NCBI RefSeq assembly: GCF_001400735.1
Contig: NZ_LJPW01000005.1
Location: forward strand, 1 to 64,000
Origin: Pseudomonas caricapapayae
GTDB taxonomy: Bacteria; Pseudomonadota; Gammaproteobacteria; Pseudomonadales; Pseudomonadaceae
Length of the DNA stretch: 64,000 nt
Direction: 5' to 3'
Part shown: positions 38,971 through 48,742 of the stretch, piece after piece
Position numbering within the stretch: the first letter of the stretch is position 1
How the letters are laid out: each line of letters opens with the position of its first letter
Made by a program: the position numbers and the translations under genes
The notes under the pieces: generated by a model
What the model saw: the letters and a program-made list of their open reading frames with translations, nothing else
What the model was told of the DNA's origin: nothing
The model's database searches: none

Positions 38971-41900
38971 ATGACGTTAACCATTGATCATGCGAAAAAG
39001 TTGGTTATTGAATTCTGTGCGACCTACCCGGTAGCGTCCACCATCAGCTACAAAATCAGAGAAACCCAGGAGGAGCTTTATGGACCGCAAGCCACCCGAG
39101 AAGCCGCTGGAACCATCCTCGGTTCATTTCATCCTAGAGGACGACGAGCCGTTTTTGCCACTGCCAACTTTAGTCAGGACGAAGAGTTTACAAGATCTCT
39201 TAGGCACGAAATCCTTGGACACTTTGGGATCAATACCTTCAACCCCGCCGAAAAAAGAGCAGTCCTAAACGCACTGATTGATGCGCGTACTGAGCCCGGC
39301 ACGGCAGCCCTCTGGACCAAGGTAGATCAGCTTTATCCGGGGATTAGCGATTTACGTAAAGCTGAGGAAGTGCTTGCCTTTGCCTGTGAAAACATCGAGC
39401 AGCACACCCCTGCTGATGCTCTGGAAGGTGCCCGCTCTTTTCACGAAACCTGCATAGAGCGTACGCGTGCGATGCAGGTCAGTGACCTCATCAACCTTAC
39501 GACGATGGTGGCGGAAGGGATGCACGACCGCAGCCGGTCGCAACAGAACTTCCCGGCGTCGGACAATGCCCAGTTCAAGATTGACGCAGCCCCCCGCACC
39601 TCCGAATACCCGGTCTGGCTGGCCGTGCCGCCTGACGATCGTGAACAAGCGCGTCTGTCTGCCGGACGGCTCGCTGACGGTCGTGCGGCCATTGCCTGGA
39701 ACAAGGAGGAAAAGCTGTGGTTTGCCAGACCTGGGTGTGACCTTGATCGCATCAACGCCTGGTTGCCTGATCCAAGCCGCCGCGCCGGCGGTGGTGACGC
39801 CGAATCAGAGTTTCTGGATGTACTGACTCAAGCCGGCCTGTTGGTCAAAGGCATGCCAGTGATGGACGGTAGCCGGCAACGTGTCGCGACGGTCGATGAC
39901 AAGCATGGCAAGAAAAGCGGCGTCTATTGCGGTTTTCTGGATCGTCGCCCTGCAGGCTGGTTCATCAACTACCACCGCGCTGATTCGCCCAAGGATGTGA
40001 CCAACTGGGCGGCGACGGGTGGAGAGTCTGATCCGATCACCCGCGTGCACATTCGGGCTGGGGCCAAGCAAGCTCAGGAAGACGCGGCCCGTGATCGCGC
40101 CGCTACCTACGCCAAGCAGACGTTGGCTGCCGAGAGGCTTTACGACCGGTTGCCCGCCGCAGATCCTGCGCACCCTTACCTGGTGCGAAAGGGAATACCC
40201 CCGACGCCCGACATTCGTCAAACACGAAACGGTGCCCTGGTGGTGCCGTTTTTTAATGCCTCGGGAACGTTCAAGACGCTGCAGTACATCCCTCCTGAGG
40301 GTGAGAAGTTCCTCTTCAAGGATGCCCCCAAACAAGAGCATTTCCTGGTGGTGGGCGGCCCGCTCGATCCGGCCAAACCCATCCTGTATGCCGAGGGCTA
40401 TGCCACGGCGCGCAGCTTGAACCTGGCCACTGAACTGCCGGTGGTGATGACCATCGACGCCGGCAACATGGTGGCGGTGGCCAAGGTGCTGCATCAGCAG
40501 TATCCCGACAGCCGGCACCTGTTCATGGCCGATTTTGATCATGCCAAGGAGGTGAACAAGGGATTGATCATGGCCAATGAGGCGGCCATAGCGGTGGGGG
40601 GGCAGGTTCTGCACCCAACGTTCAACGACGCCGAAATTGCCCGTGGTTTCACGGACTTCAACGACCTTCACCAATCACGAGGACTGGACGCGGTGCGCGA
40701 ACAGACCGCTCCCCTGATTCAGCGGCACGACGAGGTAACCCCCATGGCAAAAGATTCGAATACCCAGGCACCGGATGTCGCACCTGCCTTGCCGATACCG
40801 GATGTAGCGGTACAGCCGCAGGCCGACCTGGTGCAATCTGGCGACCCAACATCAACGGCTGAGAGTGAGGATAAGCAAGAAACCCACCAGTCAATTCGCG
40901 ATGAAGTCGCAACGAGACTTGATCAGTCAAGTACCCCGCCTGTAGTGCCTGTGACCGAAGCGCCGTTGGCCGGCGGCACTGTGGATGCGCCTGTTCAGCC
41001 ACCTGCGGCGGCGATTGAGCCGGAGCCAACACCGTCGGTAGCGTTGCCCGAAGCCCAGCCTGTAGAGGACCCGCAGCCTGCCTCGGGTCCAGTGCCCGAA
41101 GCGCCATTGGCCGTGCCTGTTCAGCCACCTGCGGCGGTGATCGAGCCTGAGCCAACACCGCCGGCTGCGTTGCCCGAAGCATTGCCGGCAGAGGAGCCGA
41201 AGCCTGCATCAGCGCCTGGGACCGAAGTGTCAGATGAAGCTGCCCAACCTGCCTCGGCGTCGGTCGAGGCAGCGCCACCCGTTAAGCAACAGACGTCGGC
41301 TGAGGCCGATCCGGACACTTCCGCTATTGTTGATGATCAGCCGATCATCGCCCCGAGGGGCACGGCGCCAGAGGAGGCCAATGCAAGCCTTCCAGACGGG
41401 GAGGCTCCGGTGTTTGGGTCCCTGCCGCGTCGTTTCTCTACCGCTCGCAAGACCGGTCCGGCGGTCGTACCGGATGCCATCTTTGTAGGGGCTCCCATTG
41501 GTGCTGACGAGCCACAACCGCAAGCCAGCAACATCGACAAAGACGCTCTGTTGTCCCGCATCAGCCGCGAGGTTCAAGGTGACAATTCGGTGCTCTACAA
41601 GCTCGATGCCGAGCCTGCTTTCGTTGATCGTGGGTCGCGCCTGGATATGGCCAAGGGCGCCGGTCAGGACGATGAAAAGGTAATCGCTGCGTTGCTCACG
41701 GCAGCACGGTTCTACCGGGGGCGCATCGAACTGACCGGCAGTGATGAATTCAAGGCAAAAGCCATCGGCTTGATCGCTCTGCACCAGATCAACGTTGAAA
41801 TGAAGAATCCTGCCCAGCAAATGTTGCTGGACGATGCCCGTAATGCGTTGACGCAGCCGCCTGTAACGCTTGATGCCATTCATGGTGATACACCGCCGCC

Positions 41901-43140
41901 GTATGGTGGCCCACAGCCGTCACAGGCTCCGCAAGCTCAACAAGCCGCGCCGGCACCGGGTCTTTCGACTCCGTCAGCGCCAGTGAGTACTGCTTATCAG
42001 CCCCTGGAGGTTGAGGGTCTGCAACGCCCGCCGGCACAACCCGCTGCGCCACAGGCACAGACCGAAGCTCCGGTCATTGAGCCGCCATCGGCAGCTCCAG
42101 TAACGGATCAGCCTGCAACACCCGCGAATCAGCAGGTGTCGCCCGCCATTCATCAGCCTTTCCAGGCGGCCAAGGATGGCGTGACGGGCAAGATACTCAA
42201 GTGTGGCCAGGCACCGTTTCGTTTTGAGCCTGAGAAGCCCGAAAGCACCTTCATCACACTGCGTACCAAGAACGGTGTCCAGACTTTTTGGGGCAAGGAA
42301 CTGGCGGGGCTGCTGCGCCAAACCCGTGTGCAGCCAGGCAAGATGGTGACGTTGCAGTGGCAGGGCAATTACCCGGTTACCGTCAAGGTGCCCCGCAAAA
42401 ACAATGACGGCGTCACCGTGGGCTACGACGATAAAGACGTCCATCGCAACCAATGGGCCCTTAAGGTCGCGGGTAACCCCGCAGTACGTTCTGGCCAGGA
42501 TGAGGGCGTCAAACTCGGCGCCTATGACGCCGGGCGTTTTGCCGTGGTGCAACAGGGCTGGCTTGCGCAATTGGGTGTGGAGGTCCCCATGCCCACACCC
42601 CCTACCGATGGCCTGTATTGGTTGACCCCAAACGGTGAAGGCAGCGCCAAAACGGGTGATGAACTGTCAGCCCCTCGTCCGCCGATCGACCCCAACCACA
42701 CAGCGGGACAACCCGTCATCAGCAGTTGGTCACAGGACGGGCATCTGGACATGTACCTGGTGCGCGGTGACGGTCCCTATCTGCAAGGTGTGGTGCGTCA
42801 GGGTGATCAGATTCAGCATGTGTTGGTGAGTTTGCCTGGCCGTGACGATGGGCCGTCGATGGTGTTTAACGCCATTACGCCTGAGGGCCTGCAGCCGATC
42901 GGCACGGGCAATGGCATCAACCGCTCAGGTGGCGAGCCGGTTTCGCGAGAGCACATTGCCTTCAAGCTTGAAGGCGACAGCGCTGTGCGCATTGGCAAGC
43001 TTGATGCGCCAGGCGAGGTGCCCCCGGCCTTGCATTCCCTACTGGGCTTCAATGAGCGCTGGAAAGAGGACAACGTTCTCCCAAAGTCAGCTCCCACAGC
43101 GGCACCGTCAGTACAGCCGAGCGATCCACGCCCGGTGTAA
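38971..43140 (+). CDS. Large polyvalent primase-like protein (1389 aa)
   Basis: Domains in order: an N-terminal zincin-like segment with RHEILGHFG (His79/Glu80/His84); a DUF5710-like segment (about 213-270, YPVWLAVPPDDREQARLSAG and EKLWFARPGCD); a TraC/Toprim-like region (about 390-580: PAADPAHPYLVRKGI, KPILYAEGYATARSL, LFMADFDHA); a Pro/Ala/Glu-rich linker with a tandem repeat of about 40 residues (about 655-750); an LPD7-like part (about 853-950); and C-terminal domains with GKILKCGQAPFRFEPEKPES. It is probably carried into the recipient to prime or protect DNA, as polyvalent proteins are thought to do. It has no R64 counterpart at this place. Its start overlaps a 20-codon frame (38925) that may couple translation. 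Confidence 0.75.
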   Translation: MTLTIDHAKKLVIEFCATYPVASTISYKIRETQEELYGPQATREAAGTILGSFHPRGRRAVFATANFSQDEEFTRSLRHEILGHFGINTFNPAEKRAVLNALIDARTEPGTAALWTKVDQLYPGISDLRKAEEVLAFACENIEQHTPADALEGARSFHETCIERTRAMQVSDLINLTTMVAEGMHDRSRSQQNFPASDNAQFKIDAAPRTSEYPVWLAVPPDDREQARLSAGRLADGRAAIAWNKEEKLWFARPGCDLDRINAWLPDPSRRAGGGDAESEFLDVLTQAGLLVKGMPVMDGSRQRVATVDDKHGKKSGVYCGFLDRRPAGWFINYHRADSPKDVTNWAATGGESDPITRVHIRAGAKQAQEDAARDRAATYAKQTLAAERLYDRLPAADPAHPYLVRKGIPPTPDIRQTRNGALVVPFFNASGTFKTLQYIPPEGEKFLFKDAPKQEHFLVVGGPLDPAKPILYAEGYATARSLNLATELPVVMTIDAGNMVAVAKVLHQQYPDSRHLFMADFDHAKEVNKGLIMANEAAIAVGGQVLHPTFNDAEIARGFTDFNDLHQSRGLDAVREQTAPLIQRHDEVTPMAKDSNTQAPDVAPALPIPDVAVQPQADLVQSGDPTSTAESEDKQETHQSIRDEVATRLDQSSTPPVVPVTEAPLAGGTVDAPVQPPAAAIEPEPTPSVALPEAQPVEDPQPASGPVPEAPLAVPVQPPAAVIEPEPTPPAALPEALPAEEPKPASAPGTEVSDEAAQPASASVEAAPPVKQQTSAEADPDTSAIVDDQPIIAPRGTAPEEANASLPDGEAPVFGSLPRRFSTARKTGPAVVPDAIFVGAPIGADEPQPQASNIDKDALLSRISREVQGDNSVLYKLDAEPAFVDRGSRLDMAKGAGQDDEKVIAALLTAARFYRGRIELTGSDEFKAKAIGLIALHQINVEMKNPAQQMLLDDARNALTQPPVTLDAIHGDTPPPYGGPQPSQAPQAQQAAPAPGLSTPSAPVSTAYQPLEVEGLQRPPAQPAAPQAQTEAPVIEPPSAAPVTDQPATPANQQVSPAIHQPFQAAKDGVTGKILKCGQAPFRFEPEKPESTFITLRTKNGVQTFWGKELAGLLRQTRVQPGKMVTLQWQGNYPVTVKVPRKNNDGVTVGYDDKDVHRNQWALKVAGNPAVRSGQDEGVKLGAYDAGRFAVVQQGWLAQLGVEVPMPTPPTDGLYWLTPNGEGSAKTGDELSAPRPPIDPNHTAGQPVISSWSQDGHLDMYLVRGDGPYLQGVVRQGDQIQHVLVSLPGRDDGPSMVFNAITPEGLQPIGTGNGINRSGGEPVSREHIAFKLEGDSAVRIGKLDAPGEVPPALHSLLGFNERWKEDNVLPKSAPTAAPSVQPSDPRPV
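40954..41220 (+). repeat. Tandem Pro/Ala/Glu repeat within the polyvalent gene
   Basis: Two units of about 130-140 bp (40954-41095, 41096-41220), each encoding EAPLA, VQPPAA-x-IEPEPTP, ALPEA and PAS-x-P. Low-complexity linker that probably varies in length between relatives. Confidence 0.65.
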
Positions 43141-43165
43141 AACGCAAACAGCAAAGGAACTCATC

Positions 43166-43519
43166 ATGAAGAAAAGCATGTGCGGTGCACTGCTGATGGC
43201 CGTGTGCTGCCTGCCCGCTGTGGGAAGCGCAGCGGTGTGCCGCTCCGGACAAGCGGCCAGTGTGGGCAGTCAGACTGCGTATGAGCGGGCCAGGAAGGCG
43301 TCGGATGTGTGGGCAGAACGCGAGCGCACCGTCTCAGACGAACTCCAGGAATGCTTGTCGCGCATTCGCACTACCAGCACCAGCCTTCCCTCGTTCCCAA
43401 GCCTGGAAGACCTGATGAACCAGGTGGTCGATCAGGTCTGCCAGGCGGCGGTGGACAAGGTCAACAGCCACATCCCCAGCGGCTCGGACCCTTGGCAGTC
43501 GGTAGGAGGTTCATTGTGA
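43166..43519 (+). CDS. traL: TraL-position periplasmic protein
   Basis: 117 residues with a signal peptide (MKKSMCGALLMAVCCLPAVG SAA) and a helical mature part with paired Cys (LQECLSRIR, VDQVCQAAV). The small exported protein before traM corresponds by position to R64 TraL; sequence support is weak. Its stop overlaps the GTG start of traM. Confidence 0.6.
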   Translation: MKKSMCGALLMAVCCLPAVGSAAVCRSGQAASVGSQTAYERARKASDVWAERERTVSDELQECLSRIRTTSTSLPSFPSLEDLMNQVVDQVCQAAVDKVNSHIPSGSDPWQSVGGSL

Positions 43520-44220
43520 CGGACTCATCAGAAAAGTTGCCGGTGGAAGCATCTTTGGAAAAACCCTCCCTCCCCACGGCGCAAGATCAGCATACGTTCG
43601 AGCATGCCATGCAGTTGCAGCGTGACCGGGCGTTAGGTGCGGCTTTCGCCCATCGCTGTCTGAGCGCAGTGCTCTGGATGGCCCCTGCACTGGTGCTATC
43701 GGTCTGCGTGAATGGCTACCTGGGCTGGCAAGTCGCCAATCCCCCGGTGAAGTACTTCGCGACCGAGGGGGGGCGGGTGACCCAGATCATCCCAACCGAC
43801 AAACCCGGGCATAGCAGACGTGATGTGTCGGCTTTTGGGGCCGACACCATTCGCCAGAGTTTCACCCTGGACTTTGTGCATTACCGCGATCAGATGACCC
43901 AACTGGGGGAGCGCTACTCGGAAGTGGGCTTTGAGGATTATTACAAAGCCTTGGTGGCCTCCAACGTGCTCAAAGCGGTCAAGGATCAGCGCATGAACCT
44001 TTGGGTGGATGTGGGTCCAGGAGTGATTCGCGGTAGCGGGACGATCGGGGACAAGTTTGCCTGGGAGTATCAGTACCCCGTGACGTTGAAGCTGGACGGT
44101 CAGCAATCTGGAAGTCCGCCTCAACGCTTCATTTTTACGCTGCGCATTCAGCAGACGGACGTTCGTGTGAAAAGCGCCGGTCTTGAAGTCACCCAGGTCA
44201 TCACCACCAACGCTAACTGA
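43516..44220 (+). CDS. traM: TraM (DotI/IcmL-like) inner-membrane protein
   Basis: 234 residues, GTG start with TAGGAGG upstream. A single membrane segment (about 52-75, VLWMAPALVLSVCVNGYLGW) and a periplasmic VirB8-like domain (FATEGGRVTQIIPTDKPG ... SFTLDFVHYRDQMTQLGERY, QRFIFTLRIQQTDVR). DotI is the VirB8 counterpart of I-type systems. Confidence 0.85.
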   Translation: MTDSSEKLPVEASLEKPSLPTAQDQHTFEHAMQLQRDRALGAAFAHRCLSAVLWMAPALVLSVCVNGYLGWQVANPPVKYFATEGGRVTQIIPTDKPGHSRRDVSAFGADTIRQSFTLDFVHYRDQMTQLGERYSEVGFEDYYKALVASNVLKAVKDQRMNLWVDVGPGVIRGSGTIGDKFAWEYQYPVTLKLDGQQSGSPPQRFIFTLRIQQTDVRVKSAGLEVTQVITTNAN

Positions 44221-44276
44221 TACGCACTGGTGCATCTGGTGCGCGTTTAATCGGCTCCGCTAGACAGGAACCTCCT

Positions 44277-45335
44277 ATGAAAACTTCAATTGCGCTGGCC
44301 CTATGGCTAGCGGCAGGCGGCTACGCCTGGGCGGATGAAACGGTCAGCCCAGAGGCCGCTCCTGCTCAATCCGCTGCTCCCCCCGCGACGCCTGCTACGG
44401 GGGCAGTGGGGGCTACACCCTCGGGCTGGGCTACGGGCGTGGGTGTTAACCCAGCAGCACAGAAAGCCGGAGCGCCGGCACAAGGTAATGGTCATGTGAA
44501 TGCTGCACCGGCTCAGCCATCGTCTGGAAATGATCCGCTTCCGCCACCGTCATCCGAGCTTTATCAACAGGCCCAGGACAGTGTTTCTCCGCTGACGACC
44601 CAAGAGATTCGGCAACTGCGCGGTCAGGTGGGAGAGGTTGACAAAGCCATGGCCGCACCGCAGGTCGCCATTGTGCCGAGAATCAGCGCGCAGACGGTGA
44701 ATCTGTCTCCGGGGGCCAGTTTGCCGCTGGTTCGCACGGCGGTGAACTACCCCAGTTCGTTGACCTTTATCGACAGCACCGGGGCGCCGTGGAAACTGGG
44801 CGCAGCGCCCATCAGTGGCAACCCCGACATCACGCCGTATTACGTACCCAATAGCCCGGTCATGGTCTTGTACGCCGAAAAGCCGTTTGCCAGCGGAAAC
44901 GTCACGGTTTACCTGGAAGGGTTAGCGGTGCCGATCATGCTCAACGTCAGCAGCGGGGAGTCGGATACCCAAACCCATACGTGGACAGTGGACAGTCGCT
45001 TGGACTTACGTGTGCCCAGGCGTGGGCCAGGGGCTCAGCCAGGCGCGGCTCCCGAGGTCCGTATCGGCTTGCACGATCGGGTGCTGCAGGGTTTTCTCGA
45101 TGGCGTTCCGCCCAAGGAGGCCAAACAACTCAAAACCACCGGCAACGTGCCAGACACCACGGTGTGGCAAATGGGCGACGACCTGTACATCCGCACGCGG
45201 GCTGATATCCGGGACGAGTTCGAATCCACGTTGTCGTCGGCTGACGGTACGCATCTGTGGAAATTACCCGTGACGCCCTATGTGTCGTTCTCGGTCATGG
45301 GCCATACAGCGGCCCTCAACGTCGCTTTGGAGTAA
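44277..45335 (+). CDS. traN: TraN (DotH/IcmK-like) outer-membrane core protein
   Basis: 352 residues with a signal peptide (ending AWA), a Pro/Ala-rich linker, then a VirB9/DotH-like domain (VNLSPGASLPLVRTAVNYPS SLTFIDSTGAPW, YVPNSPVMVLYAEKPFASGN VTVYLEGLAVPIMLNVS). Forms the outer-membrane ring with TraH and TraI. Confidence 0.85.
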   Translation: MKTSIALALWLAAGGYAWADETVSPEAAPAQSAAPPATPATGAVGATPSGWATGVGVNPAAQKAGAPAQGNGHVNAAPAQPSSGNDPLPPPSSELYQQAQDSVSPLTTQEIRQLRGQVGEVDKAMAAPQVAIVPRISAQTVNLSPGASLPLVRTAVNYPSSLTFIDSTGAPWKLGAAPISGNPDITPYYVPNSPVMVLYAEKPFASGNVTVYLEGLAVPIMLNVSSGESDTQTHTWTVDSRLDLRVPRRGPGAQPGAAPEVRIGLHDRVLQGFLDGVPPKEAKQLKTTGNVPDTTVWQMGDDLYIRTRADIRDEFESTLSSADGTHLWKLPVTPYVSFSVMGHTAALNVALE

Positions 45336-45340
45336 CCACC

Positions 45341-46699
45341 ATGGCAAACGAAAACGATGCCAAGCGCGACATGAAACTCACCGTAACGCTGGTTGGAGCT
45401 GTGTTGGTAGTCGTTCTTGGCGGTGCCTATTGCCTTTGGGACTGGCTGGCCAGGCCTGCGCCGGCGCAATCGAAGGTAGACCTGGGTCGAGTGGCACAGG
45501 CTTCGCGCAGCCACAGTACGGAAAGCCCGGCCTATCGCGACCTGCTCAAGCAATACAACCAGGAAGGGGCCAGCACGGCTAAAAACGAAAACAGCAGTTT
45601 CATTGCCAGTATGCCCATGGAGCAGACGAGCGTGATGCTGCCTGTATCAAAGGCCAAGCCTGCGCCTCAGCCAGAGCCCACCGCCCGGCGTAGCCGTACT
45701 TACCAGGACGAGAACGCAAAGGACTCCGAGAAGAAAGAGGATCCGCGTCTGAAGGCATTGCTTCAACGGATCAACCCTGAAACCAAACCCCAAGAGCGGC
45801 AGTCTGGACTGGTCTTTGCCCATGTTTTAGGGGGGAGTAACGGTTTGAATGGCGCTGGCGATACGACGGCGGGCTCTGCCGGGGGCTATGAAAGCTGGAG
45901 TGAAACCCTGCCGGGAGGTGGCAAGCTGAAAACCGCTTCCACCCAAAGTACCGCACAACCGTATTCACCCGTCGAAGTGGTGCCGCCGTACTGGCGCGGG
46001 GCCGGCGTGATCGATATCGGTGTGGACTCGGACAACAGCACCACGCCGGTGCTGGGCAAGCTGTCCGGCCCGTATGCCGGCGCTGTACTCAAGGCCCCCG
46101 AGGGTGCCAGGTTGGCGGGCGATGGGGTGGTGATCCACTTCACTGAAATGGCCTTCAAAGGCGTCAATTACAAAGTCGATGCCTACGCGCTTCAGGACGA
46201 CACTTTGTTGGCCAACGTAGCCTCTGAAGTGAACCACCGCTACATGTCACGCATTGTGTTGCCTGCGGTACTGGGCGGCATCGGCAATATCAGCGACATG
46301 TACTCACAGGCCAATACCCAGGTGCTCAGCAACGGCTTTTCCACCCAGACCGCCCGACCAGGCATGCCGGATGGAACCGCCGTCGCCGGCACCATTCTGG
46401 GCGGTGCCGCTGGTCAGGCGGCCAAAGTGCTGACAGAAGACGCCGCCCGCACCCCGGCCACCCAGGTCAATGTGTTCAAGGGGCAGGTGGTCGCTATTCA
46501 GTTCATGCGAGGCGTATACGCCGGTGATGCCGTGGCTCCTGGGCGAAGCGGTGAAACGGTGCAACCTGCGGCACCCGCTCAGGCCGTCATGTCGGCCCAA
46601 CCCCAGTCCCCAGCCCAACCGCTGACGCCTGATCAATGGCGTGCACAGACCCAGACGCGAATCCAGGCGCAGCGCAAGCTGCAGGAGAGTCAACCATGA
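45341..46699 (+). CDS. traO: TraO (DotG/IcmE-like) channel protein
   Basis: 452 residues: a short cytoplasmic N-terminus, a membrane helix (12-32, LTVTLVGAVLVVVLGGAYCL), a long linker, and a C-terminal VirB10/TrbI-like domain (VVPPYWRGAGVIDIGVDSDN ... GVNYKVDAYALQDDT). Spans both membranes. The linker lacks the many pentapeptide repeats of Legionella DotG, as expected for plasmid versions. Confidence 0.85.
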   Translation: MANENDAKRDMKLTVTLVGAVLVVVLGGAYCLWDWLARPAPAQSKVDLGRVAQASRSHSTESPAYRDLLKQYNQEGASTAKNENSSFIASMPMEQTSVMLPVSKAKPAPQPEPTARRSRTYQDENAKDSEKKEDPRLKALLQRINPETKPQERQSGLVFAHVLGGSNGLNGAGDTTAGSAGGYESWSETLPGGGKLKTASTQSTAQPYSPVEVVPPYWRGAGVIDIGVDSDNSTTPVLGKLSGPYAGAVLKAPEGARLAGDGVVIHFTEMAFKGVNYKVDAYALQDDTLLANVASEVNHRYMSRIVLPAVLGGIGNISDMYSQANTQVLSNGFSTQTARPGMPDGTAVAGTILGGAAGQAAKVLTEDAARTPATQVNVFKGQVVAIQFMRGVYAGDAVAPGRSGETVQPAAPAQAVMSAQPQSPAQPLTPDQWRAQTQTRIQAQRKLQESQP

Positions 46700-47415
46700 G
46701 CGAGTTCAGTTCCACAGCAGAGCCCAAGGCATCGACGATTGAAAGGCCGGCCCCCACCCCGGCTCCCAGCCCTAAAGTGTGGCAACGCCCTATTGTCATG
46801 GGGCTTTCACTCCCCTGGCTGATCGGCATTGCCCTGTTATTGGCACTGGTCGGCTGGTACTTGTTTGGCCCCGAAAAAAGCGCGTCAGTCAATCGTCTGG
46901 CTTTTGAAAATGACTTGGAACAGCAGCCCTTGCCTGCTGAACAGTCAAGTACCCACCCTGCTGCCGCCGCTGCCGAGTCTGATTTGGGCCCGTTCAAAAA
47001 CGAGGTCGCGTCCATGATCGGCGGGGTGCGTACCTACGCAGAGGTTAATCGCACCGCGATCCAGCGCTTGGCCGAAACGGTCAAGACTCAGGGGGCTGCG
47101 CAACAGGCGCTGCAACAGCAATTGAGCGAGGCACAAGCGCAAAACAGCGTCTTGTCGGCACGTGTGTCTTTCCTGGAAGGACGACCTAGTGCGATGACCA
47201 CAGCGCCGCCTCAACAGACCGGCAAGCCCGTCGCCAACGCACGTTCGCCGTTGAATGGCATGCGCGTGCAAGCCATTCAGAACGGCATGGCCTGGGTGTA
47301 CTGGCAGGACAAGACCTGGGCCGTCAGTGCCGGTGAAAAACTGGGCCAGGTGACCGTCACCGGCATCAATCCCCAGACCCGCGAAGTGCTGACCAGCGCG
47401 GGCACAATCAAATGA
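46696..47415 (+). CDS. traP: TraP (DotF/IcmG-like) inner-membrane protein
   Basis: 239 residues. Membrane segment about 33-53 (VMGLSLPWLIGIALLLALVG), a coiled coil (RLAETVKTQGAAQQALQQQL SEAQAQNSVL) and a C-terminal small beta domain (QNGMAWVYWQDKTWAVSAGE KLGQVTVTGI). Overlaps traO by four bases. Confidence 0.75.
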   Translation: MSEFSSTAEPKASTIERPAPTPAPSPKVWQRPIVMGLSLPWLIGIALLLALVGWYLFGPEKSASVNRLAFENDLEQQPLPAEQSSTHPAAAAAESDLGPFKNEVASMIGGVRTYAEVNRTAIQRLAETVKTQGAAQQALQQQLSEAQAQNSVLSARVSFLEGRPSAMTTAPPQQTGKPVANARSPLNGMRVQAIQNGMAWVYWQDKTWAVSAGEKLGQVTVTGINPQTREVLTSAGTIK

Positions 47416-47423
47416 GGTAAATC

Positions 47424-47966
47424 ATGGGCGGCAGTACTGACGCGATTCAAATGTTGGTCAATCTGTCCCACAACGTGCTGAGTTCCTTCGTCAACCTGGC
47501 TTTTACCCTGGGAGGGTTGCTGGGTGTCACGGGCGCGGTGATCTATCTTGCGACTCACGCCAGCACGGCTCGCAAAGCGCCTGGCCAGGCCGAAGGCGGC
47601 GGCAAGGTCATCGCCGTGTTACTGCTCTGCGGTGGATTGGTCGGCCTCGATCAAATGATCGGTGCCGCCGCGCGTCAGCTTGGTTGGCAGGGTGCAACCT
47701 TCGACGCCATCAGCTACGTGGATGTGGGCACCTTTGGGGTGGCCGCAGACGCGGCCAACGCCGTGTTGAGCCTGGTGCGCATGCTGGGCGTCTGGTTCGC
47801 GCTGCAAGGCATGCTCTCCTGGAAGCGCTCGTTTAAGGACGGGCATACCGGCCTGTCGGCCAGTCAGGATGTTTCAAGCGGCACCCTCAAGTTTATTCTG
47901 GGCGTTTTTTGCGTGTGCAGTCCGTACCTGCTGAGCGCCCTGCAAAAGTCTCTCGGCCTGCTGTAA
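47424..47966 (+). CDS. traQ: TraQ (IcmC/DotE-like) membrane protein
   Basis: 180 residues with about four hydrophobic segments (LAFTLGGLLGVTGAVIYLAT, VIAVLLLCGGLVGLDQMIGA, VLSLVRMLGVWFALQGML, FILGVFCVCSPYLLSALQ) and no catalytic motif. Size and order match R64 TraQ. Confidence 0.75.
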   Translation: MGGSTDAIQMLVNLSHNVLSSFVNLAFTLGGLLGVTGAVIYLATHASTARKAPGQAEGGGKVIAVLLLCGGLVGLDQMIGAAARQLGWQGATFDAISYVDVGTFGVAADAANAVLSLVRMLGVWFALQGMLSWKRSFKDGHTGLSASQDVSSGTLKFILGVFCVCSPYLLSALQKSLGLL

Positions 47967-48042
47967 GCGGGGCGGGAACCCAACGCGCCAAGGCGCACCT
48001 TCAATTGTTACATCGAACTGATCAATCTATTAGGAGTTGGCT

Positions 48043-48429
48043 ATGTCCAAAGACGTAATGCTGTGCGCTGCTGTTCGCCTGTCGGTTTTCAAAGACGGTT
48101 TGCGTCAACGTGTGTTGAAGGGCCTGACGGCCGCGATGGCTGCCAACCCGGTGCTGGCTTTTGCCGGTGCCGACATTGCCGGCATGGGCAGCTCGGCAGC
48201 TGTGGGCGCCACGTCGCTGAAGAAATCTGCACTGACCATCGCCCAGTTTGCCGGTGTGATCTTCGTGATCGGTGGGCTAATCGCGGCCAAGAACAAGAAG
48301 GACAACCCGCAGATCAAAACCGGCGCGATTATCGCGTCCATCCTGTTCGGGGTATGCCTGGTGGTTGTGCCGGAAATCATCAAGCGCTCGCAAGCGCAGG
48401 TCGGCCTGACGCCCGTGGATGTGGGCTAA
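48043..48429 (+). CDS. traR: TraR (IcmD/DotP-like) membrane protein
   Basis: 128 residues: an N-terminal signal-like part, then IAQFAGVIFVIGGLIAAKNK KDNPQIKTGAIIASILFGVC LVVVPEIIKRSQ, the conserved two-helix IcmD core with the K-N-P-Q loop. The last codons (VDVG-stop) and the following 30 bases are part of the sequence duplicated at 49155. Unrelated to F-plasmid TraR. Confidence 0.75.
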   Translation: MSKDVMLCAAVRLSVFKDGLRQRVLKGLTAAMAANPVLAFAGADIAGMGSSAAVGATSLKKSALTIAQFAGVIFVIGGLIAAKNKKDNPQIKTGAIIASILFGVCLVVVPEIIKRSQAQVGLTPVDVG

Positions 48430-48472
48430 GCCAACCCTCCTGCGGTGACTTCGGTCATCGCAGGGCTACCGT

Positions 48473-48742
48473 TTAGGGGTATTGCTGGCGGGCATGGAGG
48501 ACGTTGACGATTTCAATTCGATCAGTCACCCGGTAAACCACTACGTAATTGGGGTGTACGACCATTTCCCGAGTACCAGAAACTTGCCCAAATCGGTATA
48601 GATAAGGGTGTTGTGGAAGGGCCGTTGTAGCCGCCTCAATAGTCTGGTTCAGCCTCTCGGCTGCCATCGGATTTTGATCCGTGATGTAGTTCAAAATGCT
48701 CCAGAGGTCGGCTCGTGCTTCGGGACGCCACTCAACCAGCAT
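48473..48742 (-). CDS. ParE/RelE-family toxin, copy 1
   Basis: 89 residues: VEWRPEARADLWSILNYITD QNPMAAERLNQTIEAATTAL, YLYRFGQVSGTREMVVHPNY VVVYRVTDRIEIVNVLHARQ. The ParE/RelE fold with the typical Arg-Glu and final HARQQYP. Overlaps its antitoxin by 11 bp. It inhibits growth (gyrase or mRNA target by family) unless neutralised. Antisense within the tra operon. Confidence 0.85.
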   Translation of the reverse strand: MLVEWRPEARADLWSILNYITDQNPMAAERLNQTIEAATTALPQHPYLYRFGQVSGTREMVVHPNYVVVYRVTDRIEIVNVLHARQQYP

